From contig QRFJ01001019.1 in assembly GCA_006176705.1 (NCBI GenBank), forward strand, positions 183,769 through 247,768: a DNA stretch of 64,000 nt. Reading direction: 5' to 3'. Source of the stretch: Cocos nucifera. Its lineage: Eukaryota; Streptophyta; Magnoliopsida; Arecales; Arecaceae. The notes below the pieces were generated by a model. That model made no database searches and was not told the DNA's origin. It saw nothing but the letters and a program-made list of their open reading frames with translations. Position numbers and translations under genes: made by a program. This document shows, piece after piece, positions 54,689-64,000 of this stretch; position 1 is the first letter of the stretch, and every line of letters starts with the position of its first letter.

Positions 54689-54720
54689 GGTCAAAGGTCA
54701 ATGTTTGATCAAGTCAAAGT
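54689..54720. promoter_or_regulatory. W-box-like cluster in the C3 3' LTR
   Basis: GGTCAAAGGTCAATGTTTGA and a following AAGTCAAAG, about 350 bp upstream of the TATA box on the minus strand. Confidence 0.4.
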
Positions 54721-56130
54721 ACAAGAATTAGCAGGTGATGAAAAATGATAGGTGTTGTCTCAAATTTATTTCATAAATTAAGACAACCCTTTTCTAACTT
54801 GGACAAGCTCCAGTCAAACCAGGTAAAGGTACCTGAGTGAGCACAAACTCATTTAGCTCAGTCGAAATAACTTTTATGGTAGAAAAAGGAGAACATTAGG
54901 CTCAATCATGTGCTAGCATGATTTTCTTGAACCTAATTGAATCTTATTCAAATCAATTGAACTGGATTAGTCCAATTGATGATATCCAAATCCAAATCCT
55001 TGTTTGTGTGATCTAGTTAGATTCAGTTCTGTATGGTAATGGGATATATCATGATCTCCATCATCGACATCATCGAAACTTCTTTCGATGGATCAGAACT
55101 CTTCTGATTCAGTCAACTTAGAATGATCGATCATCTAAATCATTCTAATTGCTCCCAAAATCCACCAGTGACACCTAGAAGCATATGGTGGCAATCCATC
55201 AAAATTGAAAAATGAACCTCTCAGTGTAGCTATTTGTGTGATTAAGTTCTTCTATCTTGAGCCCCGACCAGATTAGGGTTAAGGTGAACTCGTCAAACCC
55301 TAATTTCTATCATATAGTTTAATCATTCAATTCAAGTCCGATGTGAAAACCTTAATAGAAACTCTTTTTATTATTTCACACTGTGCCATGGCCATGGGCT
55401 TATGGACTTGATTCTCATGATCATCATAGGGCTGCTCCTCTTCTACCGAGGTAGATAGATTCTATCTTGGTGCAATCCAATTCCTATAATGAATATGCTA
55501 TAGCCAACATACACCTCAGAATTCCGAATAGCTAGGAGACCTAGTCATGGTGTAGTCAAACTATAACACCCTCAAGGTGAACTACCGATGCACCATGGGT
55601 CAAAGAACCAGACATACCACTGCAGCATCGAGTCAATCATCAACGAGAAGGTAGACTTTCTTATGACTACTCGCGATGGTCATACTCAGTGCCCTCGTTC
55701 TCTAACGAGTATCTGTACTCTCGCTCCGGTGTCTCTACACCGTAGACTTAAGACTCATCTACTATAAAGAAGCGATTGTACACTAACCTTTTGGATCAAT
55801 CACCATCCTCGTGATGATCCTACAGTCAGAAGCATTTTATGAGTTAAAAAATAAAAATTCATGTCTTAAATTTTCAAGTCTTGAAAATATGAATTATCAT
55901 TATCATTAACTCAAGGGATATATCACAGACACTAAATACACTTATGTGATAGAAAATAATCGATTGTATTATTTATAGTAAAAATTATAATTTTATCCTT
56001 AGAAGTGTATTACAAGTGTCAGTCAATTTTGGCTTCTAGGGCACACATATCTAACAAACTTTTACTTGATCTAAAGCTAATTGGCTACAAATCTAAGTCC
56101 TATCTTCTCAAGATGGGCTTTGATCTTCTG

Positions 56131-57540
56131 TTAGTTCAATAGCTTTGTAAGCGGATCTGCCACATTGTCTGTGGAGTCGACTCTCTTGACCTCGATGTAA
56201 TCCTTCTCGAGGTAATCGCGAATAAGGTGATATCGCCGCTCGATGTGCTTGAATTTTTGGTGAGACCTCGGCTCCTTAGCAAGGGCTATGGTGCCATTGT
56301 TATCGCAGTATAGAGAAATGACATCTGATGGCATCACTCTGATTTCTACAATAAACTTCTTGTATCAGAATGCCTCCTTTGCAGTTTCTGATGCAGCGAT
56401 ATATTCTGCTTTCATGGTGGAATCTGCTATTACTGGCTGCTTGGAACTCTTCCAACTGACAGCTCCACCATTGCATAAAAATAGACTCCCAGATGTCGAC
56501 TTTCGATCATCTATATCGGACATAAAATTCGAGTCTGTATATCCCTGAACTTGGAGTTTTTCATTGCCAAGACCAATAACATATCCTTAGTTCTTCTCAA
56601 GTACTTAAGGATATATTTCACAGAAGTCCAGTGTTCTTCACCTGAATTTGATTGATATCTGCTTGCGACACTCATAGCATGGGCTATATCAGGTCGTGTA
56701 CATAACATGGCATACATGAGGCTCCCTATTACTGAAGCATAAGGGATCTTGCTTATGCGTTCTATTTCCTCAGGTGTGCTGGGGCATATCTTCTTGAAAA
56801 GATGAATGCCATGTCTGAAGGATATCAAATCCCTCTTAAAGTTTTTCATGCTAAACCTCTTTAGCACTTCCTCTATATACATCTTTTGCGAAAGTTCTAG
56901 CATCCTATTCGGTCTTTCTTTATAGACCTTAATTTTCAGAATAAAGGATGCTTCTCCTAGGTCTTTCATGGAGAATTCATTAGATAACCATATTTTAACT
57001 ATGATCAACATGAAAATATCATTCCCAATAAGGAGAATGTCATCCACGTACAATACGAGAAAGACAACAGCGCTCCCACTGACCTTTTTGAAGATACATG
57101 GCTCCTCATTTTTGATGAAACCAAACATTTTGATTACATCATTAAAATGAGTATTCCAGCTCCAAGATGCTTACCTAAGTTCATATATGGATCTTTGTAG
57201 CTTGCATACTCTGTGATCATCATCACTGGATGTGAAACCTAAGGACTATTCTATATAGATATCTTCCTCAAGATATCCATTTAAGAATGCCATTTTCACA
57301 TCCATTTACCATATTTCATAATCCAAATAGGCTGCAATAGCAAGCAATGTGTGAATGGATTTTAGTATAGCTACTGGCGAAAAGGTATCCTGATAGTCAA
57401 TGCTTTCGCATTGACTATAACCTTTTGCCACTAATCTAGCTTTGAATGTCTCCACATTCCCATCTACACCAATCTTTCTCTTGAAGATCCATTGACACCC
57501 AATAGGTACTATACCTTCTGGTGGATCTACCAAGGTTTAG
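56131..57540 (-). pseudogene. C3 reverse transcriptase and RNase H
   Basis: RT start MVDPPEGIVPIGCQWIFKRK and FKARLVAKGYSQCESIDYQD at 57306-57533. YVDD kept in VLYVDDILLIGND in the 205-codon open part (56511-57128), which also has SKIPYASVIGSLMYAMLCTR. The RNase H end, YCDNNGTIALAKEPRSH to STDNVADPLTK, is at 56131-56337. Frameshifts near 57300, 57130 and 56510 break the frame. Confidence 0.88.
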
Positions 57541-59285
57541 ACTTGATTTGAATGCATCGAGTCAATTTCTGACTTCATTGCCTCTAACCATTTTTTGGAG
57601 TCGATATCTGATATCGTCTCGTTATAGGTTTTGGGGTCATCACCATGAAGCCCATTACCTATATGGAATATTTCCTCTACTTTCTCTGAAATCGTACCTA
57701 AGTACCTATCAGGAGGACGAAAAACTCTTTTCAATCTATGAGATGGAGGAGGTAGTATTTGGATAGGCTTAATCTGATTTGATTCTATTTGGTCCTTAGC
57801 TTGTTGCTCTTGTGAGACTTTCTCATCAAGCTTGATCTACTTTTCAATGCCGCTATCTTGAATAAACTATTTTTTAGAAAAGATGGCATGTCGACTCACA
57901 ATCACATTATGATCTTCTGAAATGTAGAAATAATATCCTAATGACTCTTTAGGATATCCTATAAATCAAGCTCTGAAAGGCCTAAAGTCTAACTTGTCCA
58001 CTTGTTGTCTTTTGACATGAGTCGGACAACCCCAAATTCTGAGATGACTCAGACTTGGTTTCTTACCATGCCATATCTCATACGGTGTGGTAGGAACGAT
58101 TTTAGAAGGAACCCTTTTCAGTAAGTATATTGTAGTTAACAAACAATATCCCCAAAGAAAATTTGGAAGGTCTGTAAAACTCATCATGGATCGGACCATA
58201 TCTAATAGGGTTCTGTTCCTCCATTCTGAGACCTCGTTGAGTTAAGGTGTTCTAGGTGGAGTCCATTGAGAGATTATACCATTTTCCTTCAGATAGTCCA
58301 AAAATTTTTGACTAAGGTATTCACCTTTTCGATCTAATCGAAGAACCTTAATGGGTTTTCCAGATTGCTTTTCTATTTCATGTCGGAATTCTTTGAACTT
58401 TTCAAAAGCTTCGGACTTATATCTCATAAGATACACATATCCATATCTAGAAAAATCATCGATAAAGGTTATGAAGTAGATAAAGTTGCCTCTAGCCGGC
58501 ACATTAAATGGGCCGCACACATCTGTATGTACTAGGGCAAGAAGATCCATGGCCCTTTCCCCTTGTCCTACAAAAGGGAGTTTAGTCATTTTGCCATGAA
58601 GATAGGATTCATAAATTGGATATGACTCAGAAGTCAATAGACTCAATAGCCTGATTTTCTTTAATTTGTTAATCCTATCTTCTGCTATATGACCTAATCT
58701 TAGGTGCCACAGATATCTATCATTTGGACTATCCCTAAGTTGTTTTGTTTTTATGGCATTCACATTTTGCTCGAAATTAAAAATAGATACATCAACATGT
58801 AACCGATAAAGATCGTTAATAAGGAAACCACTTGCAATTTTATTTCTTTCATAAAGAATGTTACAATGGTCCTTAAGAAAACTAATTATATAGCCTTCTA
58901 ATGCAAGGCAAGAAACAGAAATCAAATTCTTGCTTGCTGTAGGTACATAATAACAATCTTTTAATACTAAGTCTAATCCATATGGTAATCGAAGAGGGTA
59001 TGTTTCCACGACCACGACAGCAACTCTTGCTCCATTTTCGACGTGCTGGATCATCTCACCATCCCTCAGCCTCTTGCTATCCTCAAGATCCTACAGAGAA
59101 GTGCACAAATGAGCACTAGAACCAGAGTCAAGCATCCAACTGGATGCAGAAGAAACCATAAGGTTAGACTTAATAACGAGCATACCTCCAGAAGGACCAG
59201 CCTCCTTATTCTTTAGGGTAGCCAGGTATGTAGGGCAGTTCCGCTTCTAGTGGCAGTCATTATTGCAATGGAAATATTTTTCTTT
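57541..59285 (-). pseudogene. C3 protease and integrase
   Basis: Zinc knuckle decayed (YFHCNNDCH then a stop). Protease WMLDSGSSAHLC near 59140. The main open segment, 58242-59054 (270 codons), holds HLRLGHIAEDRINKLKK, LLALVHTDVCGPFN and VLRLDRKGEYLSQ, where the RSDRGGEY motif has changed Ser to Leu and Gly to Lys but keeps the Asp. The NGVSERRNR region with the catalytic Glu is damaged around 58230. The rest (57966-58199, 57537-57734) gives the IN C-terminus and RT linker. Confidence 0.87.
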
Positions 59286-60030
59286 ATCAGCGGTCTTCTT
59301 CAGCTCTACCTTTTTTCTTCTTTCCTCCTTCCACCTTTTGCTTTTTCACAGACTTCTTCCTCTTTCCAAAAGACTTTCTTCTAGAAGAAGTCCATTCCAT
59401 AGCAAGCACTGAGTCTTTAGAATCTTTTATGTAAAGCTCAGCGGTAACCAGCATGTTCATAAGTTCGGTCAAAGAGTTTTGAAGTTTATGCATATGGTAG
59501 TTCATGATGAAATGCCCATATGCATCAGTCAAGGATTGCAGAATTATATCATTCTGTAGATCCAAGGTCTAACTTCACTCTGAGCTTCTCAAGCTCTTCC
59601 AAGTTCTTGATCATCATCAGAGTAATGATCTTGGACTGACTCCCCATCACGCAATTTAGCCTTAAATAGTCATTTAGTGACTTGATATTTGGCTGCGCGA
59701 CTCTGTTCACCAAACATCTCCTTATAGGTGAGCCAACATTTGGCGAGCAGTTCTTAATATCTTCATGTTGGCACTGAAGCTTGTTCAGACATCGAGCCCA
59801 ACATGTAGTATCTTGGCCTTATTATCTTCGTCCATCCATTTGTCAAGAGATGCTCTCTGTTCAGTGGATGGATGAGGCTAGTAAGGTGGGAGGGATCTTG
59901 GTCCAATACATGAGTTAACTTCTCAGAAACCAAAATAATTTTAAAGTTTCAAAGCCAATCCTTGTAATTAGGTCCGGTCAGTCTATGGGTGTCCAGGATA
60001 CGTGGGCTAGTGGGTTGGATGCAGAATATT
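59286..60030 (-). pseudogene. C3 gag
   Basis: Open part 59287-59565 has ILQSLTDAYGHFIMNYHMHK and a Lys-rich tail. The N-terminus near 60030 reads SASNPLA, but the initiation codon is changed (ATATTCTGCATCC). Frame lost between these parts by small indels, as in C1 and C2. Confidence 0.82.
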
Positions 60031-60040
60031 TTTCTTTTTT

Positions 60041-60845
60041 CTGTAGAGAGTCAAAGTTTCTAGTTAGATATTTGTAATTAAGACTTGACCAATTTATTTA
60101 GAAATTTTATTTTAAAATAAATTAGCTTCCACTATTTTTTCGGATCTCCTACACTCTTTCTCTGTAGAGATGCGAAAATCTCCATGAATTACTGATTTCT
60201 TAGTGGGTGGTGCAGTCCCACCAACTGACTCATCACCTCACCTAACAGTTATTGGTGATGGGTTAGCCAATGAGTGAACAACTCTTGTTTCAATGATTCT
60301 CTAATCATGGTGCACCCAAACTTGATCTCTTAATTCATGAATCTCACCATGTGTCCAAAATATTGATCCACTCCTTAGTTAAGTCAGACCCACCATTTGC
60401 ACAGATTGGATTTCTAATTGAGTCTCTCACCGTATCCAGAATATTAAGCCCAATCCATCCTCCAGCCCGTAGCATCCAATGCCTAATAGACATGGTTGCA
60501 TCTTTTCGGTGCAACTAAGCCACTGTAACCAGCCGAAAACAATCAACCCCGGAAAGGGCCTGCACATCTACAATGGTGGAAGACCTTAGACTTAATCTTT
60601 TCTTAGGAAGTTTTGATTTAGGTCTCATTAAACTTAGACTTGAACATAGTCATAACCATTATGACTAACCTAGTGGCATGGGTTAGCTCGAATTATTGAC
60701 CACCTTAGATTAGAACTGAGTCAATAAATATGGTCCAGGTAAGTGAGATCGGTGGAATGGAATATGCCATTAACTCGACAAGAACTGCATTCGAAATCGA
60801 GTAGCTCCCAATTAAAAACCAGTCGGTCGTATCTGCCAAACTTAC
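60041..60845 (-). other. Predicted leader intron of C3 (805 bp)
   Basis: Minus-strand donor AAG|GTAAGTTT (GT at 60844-60845), acceptor GACTCTCTACAG (G at 60041) and CTAAC branch-like motif at the same spacing as in C1 and C2. Confidence 0.5.
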
Positions 60846-61918
60846 CTTAGACACCAAATTATTGAGCCAAAACCAATCGGGTTAGCCTACAATCCAGACT
60901 CTAACCACTGAGCCTAATTAGGTCTTAGCTTGATCGATCACTCACGTGACTCGATCTTGACCCAGACTTAATCCTATTAGGCTGGTCAATTTAAGCACTG
61001 TTGATCCCATCTAACCAACTCTTGATTCGGTTTGATCAACCGCTTTAGACCTAATTGAGCTACCCAAGCCCGAACCCAGTTTTATGAATATGTCTTAGAT
61101 CTGAAATTCTCAATTTTAGACCTAATTGATATTTCATAAACTTAATTCTTAATTAAGTTAGGGTTCTTAAATAAAACATGTAAATAAGATCCTAGGATTT
61201 TAAGGATCTAGGATTTTGTAGAAAGTAAGTTTTTAATTTCTGATTAAGGATGAACGCGCAGCACCCCTACACATCATAAGAACACCCCATCGAATGGGAA
61301 GGAGAGGGTCTTTAAATCCTACTTTATTCTTATGATTGAACGGTCAAGGAGAACGCCTTAATCAGAATTATAACTAATCTACAAAACTAATTAGATCTAA
61401 GCATATATCTCATATATATAAAAAAATTGATCTAATTAAAACATGTTTTGCATACATCTCATGTATCATGCATGCATATTTTTCAGATCTAAATTATCTC
61501 ATAATCATCTAAAAAATTAAATTTAAATTTGATCTTATCAAATAAAATTTAATCTAGACCTATTTACAGAACTATTCTACAACTTGTCTAAACATGCAAC
61601 TATCATATCTTATATGAATAAATTAAATTTAATTTATTTTTTATTTTTAAATCTGATTATAATATTTATAAGATCAAAAAATAGTAAATAAATAGATCTA
61701 AAAATTATATTTAATTAAATAAAAAATATGATTATACTAGACTACACATAGAATAATTCTATTCCTAGTCTAGTAATGTATCTCATATATTCTAGATCTA
61801 GATTTTTAATTTTAATTTTCTAATTTTCTAATTTTAGATCTAATCATTTCTCATGTGATATCTAAAATTACTAATTTATTAGATTAAAATTAGATCTAAA
61901 TAAATTTTATAAGAACCT
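60846..61918 (-). other. C3 leader between PBS and predicted donor; no gene seen
   Basis: Collinear with 23039-24103 and 26757-27826. A/T-rich and without a coding frame. Confidence 0.6.
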
Positions 61919-61931
61919 GGCTCTGATACTA
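61919..61931 (-). other. C3 primer-binding site
   Basis: Minus strand TAGTATCAGAGCC, one change from the tRNA-Met type PBS, two bases from the LTR end at 61934. Confidence 0.85.
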
Positions 61932-62496
61932 GTTGAAGAAAAATCCTGATTTTCTGGATCAGGTTCGTTCAGATCTGATTGGATCGAGAGATATATTTCA
62001 AAAATTTTCTCTTAGATGCTAATCAAATCTGACACTTTTCAAATCTAATTTTATGATCTAATAAATAAGAAAATAAAATAAAATTAATTTTGAATTAATT
62101 TTACTTTGATTCTGAGTAATCTGATTATCCATTGATGATCCTGCCGAAGCCCTGAGGTTCTGGATCTAGCCATGCAAGCGCCTGGTTCTATCGATATCCA
62201 CTTGAGCTGAATCTGAAGATCTTCTCCTTCTCTTTTTTTTCTTCAAAAATTAGATCTAAATCTAATTTGGAGGATCTTCAAAACTTCTTCTAAAGATCAC
62301 CCATCGTCTCTGCAGTAGTGCTGCTTTCTTCCTTTTTGTCAGCCTTTTCTTGCCTGACTCTCACTAATCTGAAGGCCCAACTTTCTTGGGCGTGGAGAGG
62401 AGAGAGAGGGCCAGATGGTGGCATGGTGAAGGGAGAGGGGCAGCCTTAGGGCATGGCTAAGAGGAGGAGAGCTAAAAAGTGGGCGCAGATAGGGTC

Positions 62497-62504
62497 TATT
62501 TATA
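62497..62504 (-). promoter_or_regulatory. TATA box of the C3 5' LTR
   Basis: Minus strand TATAAATA in the same context as 54337-54344; in the 5' LTR this is the position of the genomic RNA promoter. Confidence 0.55.
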
Positions 62505-62849
62505 GACTCTGCTGTGCCATGCAGTGCTGCATCACCCCGACCAATCACGTTGCTTCGTATAATCAGATCTAAATTTGATTGATGGGATGACATCACCTGA
62601 TCCAATCAGATAAGAGACCCACATGTTCATTCTTAGATGGCGCCTAAGACTGGTCAAAGTAGATACCCAAGGGCCACCTAAGTAGAAACCAAGAAGCAAC
62701 CTGGAGTCCCGTCCATATGGGACTCCAGCATCCCTATCCATGGGCGCACGCCATCGTAGGTGTGTGCCCCCTTCTTTCCAATTTCCAAAGAGGGGACAAG
62801 CCCCTATCTACTCTACAATAAGTGCATGACACATGGGCAGATGTCCAAG

Positions 62850-62880
62850 GGTCAAAGGTCAATGTTTGACCAAGTCAAAG
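62850..62880. promoter_or_regulatory. W-box-like cluster in the C3 5' LTR
   Basis: GGGTCAAAGGTCAATGTTTG then ACCAAGTCAAAG, four or five TTGAC/GTCAA cores, about 350 bp upstream of the TATA box. Confidence 0.42.
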
Positions 62881-64000
62881 TACAAGAATTAGTAGGTGAT
62901 GAAAAATGGCAGGTGTTGTCTCAAATTTATCTCATAAATTAAGACAACCCTTTTTTGACTTGGATAAGCTTCAGTCAGATCAGATAAAAATACCTGAGTG
63001 AGCATAAACTCATTTGGATCAGTCGAGATAACTTTTATAATAGAAAAAAGAGAATGTTAGGCTCAATCGTGTGCTAGCATGATTTTCTTGAACCTAATTG
63101 AATCTTATTCAAATCAATTGAACTGGGTTAGTCCAATTGATGATATCTAGATCCAAACCCTTGTTTATGTGATCCAGTTAGGTTCAGTTCTGTATGGTAA
63201 TGAGATATGTCATGATTCCATCATCGACATCATCAAAATTTCTTTCGATGGATCAGAACTCTTCTGATTCAGACAACTTAGAATGATCGATCATCTAAAT
63301 CATTCTAATTGCTCCCAAAATCCACCAGTGACATCTAGCAGCATATGGTGGCAATCCATCAAAACTAAAAAATGAACCTCTTGGTGTAGCTATTTATGTG
63401 ATTAAGTTCTTCTATCTTGAGTCCCGATCAGATTAGGGTTAAGGTGAACTCGTCAAACCCTAATTTCTATCATATGATTTAATCATTCGATTCAAGTTCG
63501 ATGTGAAAACCTTAATAGAAACTCTTTCTATTATTTCACACTGTGCCATGGCCATGGGCTTATGGACTTGATTCTCATGATCATCATAGGGCTGCTCCTC
63601 TTCTACTGAGGTAGATAGATTCCATCTTGGTGCAATCCAATTCCTACAATGAACATGCTATAGCCAACATACACCTCAGAATTCCGAATGGCTAGGAGAT
63701 CGAGTCATAGTGTAGTCAAACTATAACACCCTCAAGGTGAACTATCGATGCACCTCAGGTCAAAGAACCAGATACACCACTACAGCATCGAGTCAGTTAT
63801 TGATGAGAAGATAGACTTCCTTATGACTACTTGAGATGGTCACGCTCAGTGCTCTTGTTCTCTAATGAGTACCTATACTCTCACTTCGGTGTCTCTACAC
63901 CATAGATTTAAGACTCATCTACTAGAAAGAAGTGATTGTATACTAATCTTCTAGATCAATCACCATCCTCATGATGATCCTACAGTCAGGAGCATTTTAT

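Larger units (their letters stand above)
53384..56056 (-). repeat. C3 3' LTR with rearranged tip
   Basis: The LTR terminus TGAAGGAAAATCC is at 53384, but after 80 bp an opposite-strand LTR end intervenes (53464-53806); the minus LTR resumes at about 53807 lacking its first 36 bp and ends CATATCTAACA at 56056. TATA on the minus strand at 54337-54344; W-box-like group 54689-54720. Confidence 0.82.
53384..64000 (-). mobile_element. C3: minus-strand Ty1/Copia element inserted in the G4 3' LTR, runs off the window
   Basis: 3' LTR 53384-56056 (with an inverted insertion at its tip), RNase H/RT 56131-57540, integrase/protease/gag to 60030, leader to 61918, PBS 61919-61931, 5' LTR from 61934 to beyond 64000. 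The same family as C1 and C2. The right TSD is outside the window. Confidence 0.87.
61934..64000 (-). repeat. C3 5' LTR, truncated by the window end
   Basis: TGAAGAAAAATCCTG onward. Collinear with the C3 3' LTR at roughly 92 percent by eye. TATA at 62497-62504 (minus); W-box-like group at 62850-62880. About 200 bp are missing at the right edge. Confidence 0.86.

Overview
This window is plant nuclear DNA made almost entirely of nested, decaying LTR retrotransposons. I see no host gene, no RNA gene and nothing prokaryotic. The evidence is: Ty1/Copia and Ty3/Gypsy polyprotein fragments with plant-type motifs, LTRs of 1 to 2.3 kb, primer-binding sites (PBS) matching initiator tRNA-Met, 5-bp target-site duplications (TSDs), and A/T-rich flanks full of stop codons. 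A monocot with long Copia LTRs (perhaps a palm) is my guess; nothing in the window proves the species. A 10-N assembly gap lies at 3991-4000.

Layout. (1) G1, a Tat-type Ty3/Gypsy element on the + strand, enters from the left with reverse transcriptase/RNase H (1-765). It continues as RNase H/integrase (5683-7285), a 3' UTR tandem array (7383-8733 and 10985-11130), an antisense ORF (aORF, 11362-14233 and 40970-41221) and an LTR at 41834-42903. It is split three times: by X, a minus-strand Gypsy-type element (766-5682, itself hit by a Copia LTR fragment at 1271-3104); by a solo Copia LTR (8734-10984); and by Copia C2 (14239-40964, TSD GGGTG). (2) C2 carries two further insertions. C1 is a minus-strand Copia of the same family (15995-26395) lying in the C2 5' LTR. 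G2 is a Tat-type element with most of pol deleted (29198-35284, TSD CTGGT) lying in the C2 gag. (3) To the right of G1 are the 3' end of a SIRE-like Copia (42904-44743), a Tat gag fragment G3 (44744-45306), and G4, a chromovirus-like Gypsy element (45307-53383). (4) G4's 3' LTR is interrupted by C3, a third minus-strand copy of the C1/C2 family, which runs off the right edge.

The C1/C2/C3 family has unusual shared features. Its LTR is about 2.3 kb and carries a dense W-box-like cluster upstream of the TATA box. A leader of about 1.9 kb separates the PBS from gag. All three leaders contain a splice-donor consensus, a CTAAC branch-point-like motif and an acceptor just before the gag start, which predicts a 789-805 bp leader intron. 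This is the most interesting possibly undescribed feature here.

No element looks autonomous. The best-preserved coding stretch is a 491-codon protease-integrase ORF in C1. Many in-frame stops and lost cysteines look like C-to-T or G-to-A changes, as expected for methylated, silenced repeats.
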